The translations under genes were made by a program, and so were the position numbers. Under the pieces are notes generated by a model. The model was not told the DNA's origin. It saw nothing but the letters and a program-made list of their open reading frames with translations, and did not search any database. 64,000 bases of DNA from Planococcus citri (Eukaryota; Arthropoda; Insecta; Hemiptera; Pseudococcidae): the NCBI RefSeq assembly GCF_950023065.1, contig NC_088677.1, positions 24,077,230-24,141,229 on the forward strand, in the 5' to 3' direction. Numbering within the stretch: position 1 is the first letter of the stretch; each line of letters opens with the position of its first letter. Shown one piece after another: positions 52,475-64,000 of the stretch.

Positions 52475-53089
52475 CGTGTGATAGTCATGTAGGTTCCCAT
52501 GTAGGCCTATAGGTACGTGTAAATGCCCTTATACACAGCATTCGTACAAGGTTCTTAACCTTGTCCTCACATTAGGTGAATTCTTTAGCAAGGGTGAGGA
52601 TTCATTCTCATCAAATTTTTAATCGTTGAATGATAAGTGAAATGTAGGTATAGCATTGATCAACTGAATAATTGTGTGGATGTTTCAAAAGTTTCATTTA
52701 GGTACCATAAAAAGCTCAACAAGAAAAAAAAAACACTGCAACTCTGCATGCCACATGATGTCAAATTCTGGAGAATTCAAAAAAGTGACAGATTTTTGCT
52801 AGGGTGGTTTACAAGATAGTCATTTCAACGATAAAATGTGGTTTAACAAGGACAATAATTTAGCTGATAAGCACAGCAGTATTTTTCATCAATGAAAAAT
52901 GGCGTCAGGCACTACAAATTTCTCTTGTGAGATAAGCAGGTCCTTTTTGGAGGGGGGGGGGCACTCTAATTCTTGAAAGCTTCAAATACCTAATTTTTTG
53001 TTCCACCTCCCTCCTCCCCACCTTAAACATCAAAAATAATTAATTTTGGCGTTTATAAAGTCTTACGTATTTTTGTTCCAAAATTATCA
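52475..53089. other. No gene seen
   Basis: AT-rich unique sequence with a G-run at 52953-52961. Confidence 0.4.
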
Positions 53090-55164
53090 AACAAAAGTCC
53101 TATTTTTTGCCAAATTTGCCCAAGTCAAAAGTGTCAATTTTTAGGAAAAGTTGTCAAATAGTGTAATTTCTTTTGGATGGGGGAAGGGGGAAAGGTGTGT
53201 GAAAAAGCATCAATTTTTGGTAAAATAGTTTTGGCACAATTGTTAAAGGAGCTAGTATATCCATTTTTATCAAAATTCTCAAAAAGTATTCATTTTTGGT
53301 AAAATTATCAAAAAGGGTCGAATTTTTTTGGAGCGGTTGGGCAATGTCAAAAAGCGTCAATTTTTGGAAAAATAGTCAGGAGACGTCCATTTTTGGCGCA
53401 ATCATTAAAAAGTGTCCATTTTTCTCAAAATTGTCAAAAAGTGCTCAGTTCATTTTTGGTAAAATTGTCAAAAAGGTGTATTTTTTTTAGAGGGGCTAGT
53501 GAATGTCAAAACGCGTCAATTTTTGAAAAAATAGTCAAAGAAATGTCAATTTTGGGCAAGATTGTTAAAAAGTTTCAATTTTTCTCATATTGTCAAAAAA
53601 GTTTATTTTTGGTAAAATTGTTAAAAAGGGTCGATTTTTTTGGGGTGGTTGAGGAATGTCAAAAAGTGTAAATTTTTGGAAAAATATTCAAAGAGTGCCC
53701 ATAATTGTTAGAGTGGCCATTTTTGTGAAAATTCTCGAAAAAGTTCATTTTTGGCAAAATTGTTAAAAAGAGTCATTTTTTTAAAGAGGGGCTGGTGAAT
53801 GTCAAAAAGCGTCAATTTTTGAAAAAATATGCAGGAAATGTCAATTTTTGGCGCAATGATTAAAAAGTGCCTATTTTTGTCAAAATTGTCAAAAAAAGTT
53901 CATTTTTGATAAAATTGTCAAAAAGGGCCAATTTTTTTGGAGGGGGTGGGCAATGTCAAAAAGCGTCAATTTTTGGAAAAATAGTCAGGAAATGTCAGTT
54001 TCTGGCGCAATCGTTAAAAAGTGTCCATTTTTGTCAAAATTGTCAAAAAGGGTGGTAAAATTGTCAAAAAAAGTCAATTTCCTTAGAAGGGGGTTGGGAA
54101 TGTCAAGAAGCGTCAATTTTTGGAAAAATAGTCAGGAAATGACAATTTCTGGCGCAATCGTTAAAAAGTGTCCATTTTTGTCAAAATTGTCAAAAAGGGT
54201 GGTAAAATTGTGAAAAAAAGTCAATTTTCTTAGGAGGGGGTTGGGAATGTCAAGAAGCGTCAATTTTTGGAAAAATAGTCAGGAAATGACAATTTCTGGC
54301 GCAATCGTTAAAAAGTGTCCATTTTTGTCAAAATTGTCAAAAAGGGTGGTAAAATTGTGAAAAAAAGTCAATTTTCTTAGGAGGGGGTTGGGAATGTCAA
54401 AAAGCGTCAATTTGTGGAAAAATAGTCAAAAAGTGTCCACAATTGTTAAAGTGTCCATTTTTTACAAAATTGTCAAAAACAGTCAACTTTTAAGAAAAGG
54501 TAGAAAATGTCAAAAAGTGTCAATTTTTGGGAAAATAGCCGAAAAGTGCCCTTTTTTTGCATAATTGTTAAAGAGTGTCATTTTTCTCAAAATTGTCAAA
54601 AAGTGTTCATTTTTGGTAAAATTGTCAAAAAGGGTCAATTTTTTAAAGTGGAGGTGAGGAACATCAAAAAGTGTAATTTTTTGAAAAATAGTCAAAATGT
54701 ACCCATGTTTTGCACAATTATTAAAGAGTGTCCATTTTTGTCAAAATTTTCAAAACGTATTCATTATTGGTGAAATTATCAGAAAAGGTCAATTTTTTTA
54801 GGAGGGGGTAGGGAATGTCAAAAAGCGTCAAATTTTTGGAAAAATAGCCAAATAGTGCCAACAATTGTTAGAGTGTCTATTTTTGTCAAAATTTTCAAAA
54901 AAAAAGTTCATTTTTAGTAAAATTGTTGAAAATGGTCAATTTTTGGAAAAGTAGTCCAAAAGTGCCCATTTTTTGCACAATTGTTAAAAAGTGTCATTTT
55001 TCTCAAAATTGTGAAATAGTGTTCATTTTTGGTAAAATTGTCGAAAAGGGTCACTTTTTTTAAGGGGAGGTGAGGAATTTCAAAAAGTGCAATTTTTGGG
55101 AAAAAAATCAAAAAGTGTCCATTTTTGGTACAATTGTTAAAAATTCTATCAAAATTGTCAAAGT
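53090..55164. repeat. ~150-bp tandem array
   Basis: AATGTCAAAAAGCGTCAATTT recurs with variants near 53354, 53513, 53666, 53809, 53963, 54110, 54257, 54404, 54517, 54671 and 54824 (typical spacing 143-159). Three consecutive units near 54000-54400 are almost identical, indicating recent homogenisation. ORFs are artefacts. Confidence 0.88.
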
Positions 55165-55330
55165 GTGTAGTGGGAGAAAAATACACGCATTTCTTCCACT
55201 TATGTGGGAGAAAAATATTTTTACCCGTCACCTACACTGGGAGAAATTTATTTATGAAAAGTTCAGTCACCTTAATGGGAGAAAATTTTCCATTCTCTTA
55301 ACTGGGAGGAAAATTCTCATTCGCTACAGC
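55165..55330. repeat. Five spaced TGGGAGAAAA motifs
   Basis: TGGGAGAAAAA near 55170 and 55206, then TGGGAGAAATT near 55230, TGGGAGAAAAT near 55271 and TGGGAGGAAAA near 55303. Spacing is 24-41 nt. Confidence 0.6.
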
Positions 55331-56826
55331 AGCAGTATATTTTCCTACCCCCTAAGCGACAGATTTTCGATCATTTTAGTGACCAATTATGACGTCAGTG
55401 ACCAAGCCGCGGCAATTAAAACTTCCTACTCAGTGGTGGTGGCGCTTACGTCCAATAATAATCAAGCAATTATCGAATACATCCGATTATACTCGATTAC
55501 ATCATCGTTTTTTAGGTGGTGGCGCCAAGCTATCCACCACTCTCGCGATAATAGCCAATGAAAAACCAGTTCAACACGAATATTGCCGAGTATAATCGAA
55601 TATGACGTAATCTAGCGCCAGCCGCGAATGTTAGCGCCGCTAGAAGCGTTGAGCGCGTGCGCCACTGACTATGTTGCCTTTCCCCGCCCAATTTCTCGTA
55701 AAAGCGCAGTTATAAAAGAGCTGATCCGAGACAATTCTGGCAGGACTGCAGACATCGACGCCGCCAAGTATAGTTCCAACTTTACTTCCATCTCCGCTAA
55801 TGGGCTGGAGCCCATTAGCCAGAAGAGACCAATAAATCCATCTTTAGATCAATATTTCCAACTGTAGTTCCTACTGTTTCCAGCTTTAGTTTCCTTCAGT
55901 TCGTGATTTATTGGACTTTGATGAATTTTGGCGTCTGCAGCCTCGGACTTAGTCTTCATCTGCGATGACTTTGTTTCTCAAGTTAAGTCCCAATGGGTCA
56001 ATTAGTGCATCTTCAGCTGTCTTGGATCACTCTTTGAAAGGCTAGAGATAGGTTTTAATCACAAGTTGCCTTGGTTCACATTCCAACTTTAATCTTAAGT
56101 TTCGAGACCTTGGCTCACATTGTCTTTCTTTATTTTCTTTTTTGTTTGAAAATGGCGTATCGCTCAGGACGTGCATTTTAGTTTTAAGTTCAGACGCATC
56201 GCTCAGGGTGTCTTCCTTTCTTTTTTCTTTTTTTAATATTTATTTTCCTTTTTGTTGCTCCTAGTTTTTAAGTATTCCCAGAATTCCCCAGGGTTGCGAT
56301 CCTTTTTATTTGTCTTTGTTTTATCCCTTAAGTATAAGAATAAATGTCCTAAATGTGAATTTGTCTTGGACTTTTATTCAACTTTTGTGACTTTGAGAAT
56401 TCAATGAATATTTCCAACTTTACCAACAATATATCATTCCGTCGTAAGTTCCATCTTAACTTAGCTCAATCTTCAAATAACTCCAGCTTTAACCCCACGT
56501 ATTATAAATATGTAAACATTGGGGAGGGAACCCATTTTACATCCGCGATTCGTACGATCCTGAGATCTCACTGAGTTAGCATAGAATCGCGAGAGATATC
56601 TTATATTTCCATCACCAATTATTCCACCAGAACGAGAGTGCATGAACCCGATATCCAGATGGCCAAAGAGGATTTGAATTAGTCTATATTTTCTTATCTT
56701 CAAGAAATCAAGATTCAAAAATCTTCATTTTTGAATTCTTGGTGAAAAATCAAAAACTTCAAAATGAAAAATTTAATTTTTTGTTTTATGGTAGTTTTTG
56801 GGTTTTTCCGAATATTTCTCCCTCCA
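55165..56826 (+). mobile_element. Insert splitting the array; LTR-like (possibly a solo LTR)
   Basis: The ~150-bp array stops at ~55164 and a fragment resumes at 56827. The insert has a TATA-like TTATAAAAGAGC at ~55710, a pyrimidine-rich leader, and AATAAA with a T-rich tail near 56340. That order suits an LTR with a long R region. No exact target duplication or paired LTR is visible, so a gene 5' end is also possible. The 79-codon ORF at 55628-55867 is not recognised. Confidence 0.35.
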
Positions 56827-56960
56827 CAAGTGTTCATTTTTGGTAAAATTGTCAAAAAGGGCCAATTTTTTCCAAAATTATCAAGCAGTCCTGTTCTTGC
56901 CAAGATTGCTGAAAAAATCCTGTTTTTGCTGATATCGTCAAAAAGGTCGCAAGGAGATGA
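56827..56960. repeat. Detached fragment of the ~150-bp array
   Basis: GTGTTCATTTTTGGTAAAAT, then TGTCAAAAAGGGCCAATTTT is the array unit seen at 53884-53935. Confidence 0.75.
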
Positions 56961-58791
56961 TTTATTTTATCAAGTCCAAAAATCTTGTCGGAAATCGGAC
57001 AGAAATATGACACAAAATTTGGCGAAATTGAAAGTTTTCTAGTGGAGGTAACTGATGATAGAAATGTATTTGCTTTTCTGCGAATCATTATTTTTCGCTT
57101 AATGTAAGATTAGGATGGATCGCTTTAAAAAAGTCGAAGGAATTTGATCAAATTGAGCGCAAACCTTCATTTTGAGCTGACAGTCAACCAGAAAAAATTT
57201 CAGCTGATGGAGGATATGAAAATGGCTCCTCAAAGAGAAAATGTTTTTAAAAAAATATTATGATTTTTTTTGGTGGTCATTTCTGGTTATTTTTCTTGAT
57301 TTTTTTTGAAATTGACAATAATAACCAAAAATTGGCACCACTGTATTTTAAAATACTCTCTCAGTTTTAGAAATAAGTTTTCTGATATGTTTTGCCATTT
57401 TCTCCCAGCAATTTCGAGTAAAAATAAACTGTTTTCGAATTACCTACCTATTAAAAAGTTACCTTGTTACCTACCTAAATATTGAAATAATAGAAGCGTT
57501 TCAATAAAAATGTTTTTTGGGCATTTTTTAAAGATTTCTGAGCCCAAAATTGGGTCATGATTTTTGAGAATTTCCAAAAAGTCTTGCGAGTAATCAATTT
57601 GGGTTAAAATTTTCGGAGATGAAGCGATTCGAATTGCCAAAAAAAATCGCATGAAAATCGCGAGAATTGGATTCCTTCTGTGATTGGAAATCGAATAAAG
57701 TTCTCTTGGGGGAGGAATCGCGGTTTGGGGGGGGGGGCAGATTCATCTTGTCTAAACAATATTGTACTCACACGATTCCTTTTGCAGTTCTCTTTTGAAA
57801 AATCAAAACAATCAACTTCTCCATTACTCCATTAAACTTCTTGATCATCCTTTTCAAAATCGATTGCTCTTCATGATCGAAAATGAAAAATCGATTTTCA
57901 ACGTAACTGTGGTCTATTTCTGCCAAATAAAAAGAAAAACTAAGATGTGATGAAACAATACGAAACAAATCCAAAATGTAATCGAAAATCAAGTCGATTT
58001 TTGGGATTCATTGATCGAATTTCGATCGCAGTTATTCTTTTATTGGAGTTCGAACATGGTCGGTCATAATATGGAGTAGAAAATAACTTATAAATCTATT
58101 TTCGAAAAAATATCTTCAGAAACTTTTCAGGAGGTTTGTTTCAACTCTTCACCCTGTATTTTTGAAAATGTCTAGATCCCCTCCCCCGGGCTCAATTTTG
58201 AGTTAGAGCGAAATCCAACTCGAAACATTGGCACAATGACTCGAAAAACCTTCCCTTATCAATTTTCAAAAATTTTGCGTAACAATTTTTGTGTCAATTT
58301 TGAGCAAAAATCACACTTCAGGGGCACTTGCGCTTAATTGTGCGACTGTCCAGTTGAAGTAAACTTGAATATTTAAAGTGAGGAGAGCGCTCAGTGGTAC
58401 TTAGTGAATGAAATTCTTGGAACCTCGCCATTTTTGAAAATGATAGGTTTTTACAACCTGAAAAAACATTTTATTCAGATAATGTCTTACCTTCGTCTTT
58501 CTTCCAGGCAACACTCAAATAAAGTTACGAGATTAATCTTCATTCCTCGGGTTCTTAAATTAAATGAAAATATCCTAGGATTTCGCCTTCTAACTAGCGA
58601 GTAGGCAAAGTATCCTGAGTGCATATATGTGTGTTTGTCTAGTCTAGGATTCGAAGGCATCGAGTTATATTCACATGAAAAATGCTTGTTTTCGAATTTT
58701 GCTGATTAGATTATGGCAATATTTCAACCTTGCGCCGCCACCGAAGAATCACGATAAAATGAATTAGCGCCGCGCCCATGTGACTTTCTTA
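56961..58791. other. No gene seen
   Basis: AT-rich, with a G-run near 57727-57736 and CGATTTT-rich words near 57850-58030 recalling the intron 2 tandem. No ORF with a recognisable domain. Confidence 0.45.
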
Positions 58792-59606
58792 CAAGGGAAC
58801 CCTCCCACATGATAATCTCCGATTTGAATGAAACTTGGACTGGTGGAAAGAGGACCTCAAAAAACCCCTATCCCCCAATTTTCAGCTGCTGAAGTTGATT
58901 TTTCGATTTTTGACGAGCGTTTGAAGTTTTGCGTATACAGGTAAAGTTGTTCTGTAAATTCTAAAAATGGCCGTTTCTCCCCACTGCATGAACTTCAGCA
59001 GCTGAAATTTTGGTCAAAGGGTCTATGCTTGATACCTAATTGACTAATACTACCGCCGGCCGGATCTGGAATTATCATCAGAAATCGAATTTTTTGCCCA
59101 ATTGCTGGTTTTTAAATGCCATTGAAAAATTTGAAAAATGAGTCAATTAAGCTCTTCTAATGAACTTCAAGGGCTCAAATTTTGGTCAAACAGTCTCTGC
59201 CGAATACCAAATCGACTCATGCCATCATTGGCTGGATCCGGCCATCCGTTCAGGAAACAAGATTTTTTACTGTTTTTTCCCATGTTATGAATGAATTCAA
59301 AAAATGACCGTTTCTCCCCACCACATGAACTTCAGCAGCTGAAATTTTGGCCAAAGGGTCTCTGCTTGATACCTAATCGATAAGTACTACCGTCGGGCAA
59401 ATCTAGAATTATCATCAGAAATCGAATTTTTTGACACATAACATGAGAAAAAGTATAAAAAATACACAAAACTTCACACGCTCGCCAAAAATAGAAAAAT
59501 CAACTTCAGCAGCTGAAAATTTAGGGATGGGGGTTTTTTGAGGTCCTCTTTCCACCTGTCCAAGTTTCATTCAAATCGGAGATTATCATGTGGGAGGGTT
59601 CCCTTG
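58792..59606. mobile_element. Harbinger-like foldback MITE, 815 bp
   Basis: Termini CAAGGGAACCCTCCCACATG and inverse, with arms of ~140 bp. TTA is duplicated at 58789-58791 and 59607-59609, fitting a TWA target. Inside, a ~165-bp unit (CCGTTTCTCCCCAC...ACTTCAGCAGCTGAAATTTT) occurs twice clearly and once degenerate. Non-coding. Confidence 0.8.
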
Positions 59607-60600
59607 TTAGTCCATTTTGTGTCTAGAATTTTCTCATATTATTATGAATGATCGTTAAAGTTATTTATCATGATGAGAAATGTGTTCAAAATTTGATCAT
59701 TTTCACTATTTTTTTTTTTTTTTTTGATAATCTCTAGAAAGAAATGTTCTCTTTGCATAGGATATGTTTTTTAAAGAGAAAAGTTGGCTCTTTTGAATGT
59801 CACAACACCCATTTTCTAAATGTTCAAAAGCATTCGCCCTCCATTCGCTCGAGCAGGTCTGAATTGTATTTTATCAAATTTTTAAAAAAATTCAAATTGC
59901 AAGAATAGAAAAATTGACTTGAGAAATTCCAGACACTTGGCCATTTCGATTAAAAAAATAAATTCTGAACGTTTTTTGAATACTTTTATTCAGCGTTTTG
60001 TTTCCAACATTTCCCTCCCCTTCCCAAAAAAATCGTGAAAAAATTCACTAAAAATTTCAACAATATAGCCGACTTAGCCACCATTGCGCCACCGCCGATA
60101 AATTCTGACGTGAGAGTCGTCCTCGCCGGTCTGTCATTTGAGAACGCTGAGTTTTCATGGATTCAATCAACCCACGATTTTGAGAACAGACAGCGAACGA
60201 TCGAATCCAAAACATCAATAGATACCTAATTACCTACCTATTCAAACTCTACGAGCTGTAATCAGTACCAGTACAGCCATTGCAACAAAAGTATCGTAAA
60301 TTTCAAGTTCAAAATATGTACTTAACTCGTATATTTGCGAATGCTTAGCTTAGATATATCTTCTAAACTCTTCATGATTAAGTAGTTATTTTGTAAGCGG
60401 GTGGTTATGTGGTGGGGTACACATTTGGTTTCCCAAATTTGTGTGCTCTGAGAGCTATTGAAATTTCGTAGCTCAGTACGTGTCTTACTTCCGTCGAGAG
60501 CGCTATATTGCTTTTGTTTATTATAAATATTCTTTCCCGGCGAAATAAATTCGTTCGTCGTGATTTACTTACAATTTTTTTCGTCAACGAATGAATTTTT
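59607..60600. other. No confirmed gene; one Pro/Asp-containing ORF
   Basis: The plus ORF at ~60035-60229 (NNIADLATIAPPPINSDVRV, then LSFENAEFSWIQS) lacks an ATG and matches nothing I know. One CGCCCT...CGCTCGAGC motif near 59838 recalls the hAT internal repeat. Confidence 0.3.
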
Positions 60601-60970
60601 TTCGTGGCTATTTTAAATTTTTACGATTCGGAATAATTTTTTTGCTGCTGAATTGAATGTTTTGTGTTGATTTCGAATTCAAATTTTGATGATTTTAAAT
60701 GTAAAATTTTTTTTGTGGTGATTTTGAATTAATTTTTTCGTTGTAATTTTGAATGATTTTTTGGTGGCAATTTTGAATGAATAGTTTCGTGTTGATTTGA
60801 AATTATTTTTATGGTGATTTAGAATAATTTTTTTCAGATGATTTATACTTACCTAATAAATTATTGAACGGTGATAAAAATATTCCATTTCGTGAAGAAT
60901 TTTTCTGTGATTATTTCGAATACATTTTCAACGAGGTGATTTTCAATATAAATTATAATTATTTGCTAGT
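60600..60970. repeat. Short-period repeat TTTTGAATGATTTTTTGGTG
   Basis: Loose ~35-40 bp tandem of GTGATTTTGAATtaATTTTTT phrases. Confidence 0.6.
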
Positions 60971-62742
60971 AATTTAGAACTTTATTTTCAAATTTAGTTT
61001 AGAGCTTTTTCGTTGTGATTTCTAATTACATAATCTCAAGTAAAATTAAACTATTGTACTCGTAGAATTACTTACTCAAAAGTGGCCTTATGACGTATTA
61101 AAATGGGCCAAAATTTGTGGAAAAATTCAGATACGAGCCCAAGATTATGTCATGGTTTATGAAATTGAAAAACTCTTTTGCAACCTGCGAAAGACATCGA
61201 TAATTTTGTTCTGTATTACTTTCCTTATTATCCTGTTCTGAACTCCTGCCGCTAGATTTCGCAGTTTTACCTTTTGTAGGCAATGCTCGTCCCCAGATTG
61301 TTCAACATTACGTGCATTTGTGCATTTTGTTAACGGCATAAAAATTTACTTACTTTCAACATGATTGATTTTTTGTCTTCTTCTTCCATTGAAACTTTAA
61401 TTTTGAAAAAAAAACTTGCCATATCAGAAAATTTCTTCAACAGCGGACAAAGCTAAACCTGGTTTCGAGGGTGGGGGGAGAGGTAAAATTTCTGCAAACA
61501 AAATCATTCTCCCCGCAGCAAATCATCTCGTGCAAAAATAATTTCCCTACGATTTTCATTCACAATACGATATGTGTAGGTGAATTCGATTTTACGTACG
61601 AGTAGTTCAATCGTAGAAAATTCCTAGCATTGTTTTTCGCCTTCGAACGGCTCGTTTTTCGCTACCTTTTGTAAAATCGCTGCCGAATATATCAAATTCA
61701 ATAACACACCTTTCGGCATTATACATTGGCATAGAATTAATTAAAAACAATTAAATTTCCACACACCAATTAATCGAATTCCGCAAAACCTTTTGTACAC
61801 GATATATGTATGTACCTACACGAAATACGATACATTTTAAAAACACGCTCGCTATAATCCCTTTTCCCTGCCCCCCCTCTCCCCTTTATAGCCCCAGTCG
61901 ATCGAAATAAATTCAAAAGCAGGCATTATCACGGCGATAATGTGCCTTAACGGCTTTGGTAAATAGTTCAACATGCAATAAAGAGTGTCTAACTCAAAAC
62001 TATACGTCGGCTTTTTTGTACATGGCAGTCTGATATCCAAATACGTGTACCTAGACCTACTCTTTCTGCGCGAATTTATTCATTGAAAGGCTCGCCTACA
62101 GTAGGCACAAAAAGTACTTACTCGTATTAATGCAGTGAATCAAAAATCGCGATTTTTACAAATTGGCGTTATAAGGGATCAAATTTCAGATATGGTTGAA
62201 AAAATTAAGCTACCTGGTTCAGTTTGAGCATGAGAAATTTAATTTATAGCCGAAAAGATTATCAATCATCATCTTTTTTGGCCCAAATGCCAATATGAAA
62301 ATGGGCACAAAGTACTTCATTTTTTTCTTCTAAAGCTTATCTATCTATTTCAGTGTGAGGGTAGCTTGAAATATGCTGAGAACTCTTTTTTTTTTGTAGG
62401 GAATTAAATTTTCCACAAAACTCTAAAAGAAAGGTGCTCTGCAATTCTGCATGGTAGGTACCTACTTTCAAAATTGAAAGAATTGAGTATACTAATTTAA
62501 GAAAACAAAAAAAGAATAATTAAACATTTTTTTTTCAAATTAGAACTGCATTATTAGTTTTGAGAATACTTAGATTAGTATATGCAAAAGACTTTTTAAG
62601 ACTGCACTGACATTAAAACAAAAAAAATGTCTTTTTCTTTCTTTCGGTTTTATTTTTTTTTCAAATTGTTTAAATTTCTTCAATTTTGAAAACACCTCTC
62701 ATGCAATTTTAATAAAAAAACAAAACTTTCAGGCAATTTTGG
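60971..62742. other. No gene seen, mostly unique AT-rich sequence
   Basis: Overlapping minus ORFs at 61098-61339 are short and unrecognised. Another at 61852-62040 runs into CCCCTCTCCCC sequence. Confidence 0.4.
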
Positions 62743-63860
62743 CAGGGGCGGATGGGCCATAAGGGGAACCGGGAAAAATCCCGGTAAAAATTGGATTTCG
62801 GCGCCAATTTTTACGCTGATTTTGACTCGAATTCGGCGCCGCAGCAGCGCCGAAATTGTACCTTTGATGAAAGAAAAACATTATTTTTTACTTCTTGAAA
62901 TACAAATTTTCAAAAGCGTTTGCCCTCGCTTCGCTCGGGCGCGCTTGTTTTATTTTGCTTTTCAAAATTAAGATGAAAATTTCCCCAAAAAATCAAGTTT
63001 TAAAGTCGAAAAATACTCTTCATCCTCACATTGAAAAAACATCATTTTTATGCCTCTCCTGGAAATACAAAATTGCAAGAGCTTTCGCCCTCGCTTGAGC
63101 TTGTTCTTTTTTCTTTTTCAAAATTAACTTCCTAAAAAAAACATCATTCTACATATTTCTAAAGTTTAAAAAATCAAAAAATAAACTACCTACTTGCATT
63201 AAAAAAATCTCGTTTTTAGACATCTCAAAATGACAATTTTCAATAGCTTTCGCCCTCGCTTCGCTCGGGCTAATTTGTTTTTCTTTCGACAATAGAATTC
63301 AAGATCATATCTGCACCAAAGTTTGCAGGTTCAGTAATGAAAATAACATTTTTTTACACCTTTCAAGTTTGGATTTTCCAAAATTTTCGCTCTCGCTCCG
63401 CTCTGGTGAAATATTTTATTCAACTTATTTGGCTCAATGTAGTGTAGGTGCAATTTTTTGGTTATTAAGCTCTAAATTGTTCAAATTTTTTTTTACCTTT
63501 TTACGAATACATACCTACTTAGGTTGGCTTAATTCAGCATAGGTACAAATTCTAATTTAATATAGTAAATAAATCTAATACACTCATTTGAATTTTGTCA
63601 AATTGTTCAATTTAAAAAAAAATCAGTAAGTTTTTCGTTTTTTCCCCTCAAAAGTTGACAAATTTGTAATTTTTTGCCCCCCCCCTCAAAATGACAACAT
63701 TGGCTAAAATATTTAAGGTAAAAATTTTTTTAAAAAGTACACATGATTTTATTTCCTCGTCACAAGCCCCCCCCCCTCCCAATCGTCACCCCAAAAAACT
63801 GGCATCGCATCAGCACCGGCGCCAAATCCCGGTAACTTTAAAGTGCCCCATCCGCCCCTG
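62743..63860. mobile_element. hAT-like non-autonomous element, perfect 8-bp target duplication
   Basis: Termini CAGGGGCGGATGGG and inverse CCATCCGCCCCTG. AATTTTGG is duplicated exactly at 62735-62742 and 63861-63868. 1118 bp without transposase. Carries GCCCTCGCTTCGCTCGGGC-like motifs near 62922, 63087 (partial), 63249 and 63391 (variant), the inverse of those in the 2202-3369 element. Confidence 0.9.
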
Positions 63861-64000
63861 AATTTTGGCAAACGAAAAGTTAGATTTGATTTTAGGAAAA
63901 ACTATGACAAGAGAAAAACATGTGTTTTTGGCAATTTAGACAGAGCATAAACAAGATGTTTTTTGAAATCTTGATGAAAATGTTTCTTTTTTTACAGTTA

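Noticed and set aside
53296..54773. Series of similar SFWQNCQK-type ORFs, as if a repeat protein
   Set aside because: The same short repeat is open in several frames and both strands; it reflects a 150-bp DNA tandem.

Overview
This window looks like AT-rich, gene-poor, repeat-dense chromosomal DNA from an insect. The frequent palindromic GTAGGTACCTAC-type motifs, the very AT-rich introns and the protein similarities would fit a mealybug or scale insect, but that placement is inference only. I see no bacterial genes, rRNA, tRNA or CRISPR.

One gene can be read with confidence. It is a complete ADAMTS metalloprotease of the GON-1/ADAMTS9/ADAMTS20 type on the minus strand. I resolved 30 coding exons, from the ATG at 37034 to the TAA ending at 11593. 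Their phases are continuous and total 5490 nt (1829 aa). Order of parts: N-terminal hydrophobic segment, prodomain, acidic run and furin site (RRRKKR), catalytic domain with HELGHTFNMPHD, disintegrin-like region, first TSP1, Cys-rich and spacer, about ten further TSP1 repeats, GON domain. It should be a secreted or membrane-tethered protease of the extracellular matrix.

Layout: 1-1050 is a ~300-bp tandem array. 1260-3370 holds a foldback and a hAT-like element with a second hAT-like element nested in it. 3900-5300 is mostly unique. 5453-6993 is a foldback element. 7125-8055 is a dead mariner. 8060-11590 lies downstream of the protease. 11593-37034 is the protease. Its introns hold a ~248-bp satellite-like array (intron 8), a 2-kb foldback (intron 14), a hAT-like MITE and two palindromes (intron 4), GATC-rich repeats (many introns), a CGAT-rich tandem (intron 2) and a 327-bp tandem (intron 1).

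37-64 kb has no gene I can name. It holds tandem arrays, a 606-bp TA-flanked MITE, a 3.07-kb near-perfect palindrome (46040-49111), a relatively unique GC-richer stretch (49.4-53 kb) with a few possible first exons, a ~150-bp tandem array interrupted by an LTR-like insert, a Harbinger-like foldback (58792-59606) and a hAT-like element with perfect 8-bp target duplications (62743-63860).

The most distinctive features outside the protease are two: hAT-like elements that share an internal GC-rich 19-mer, and several long gapless inverted repeats, one of which would be transcribed inside the protease pre-mRNA.
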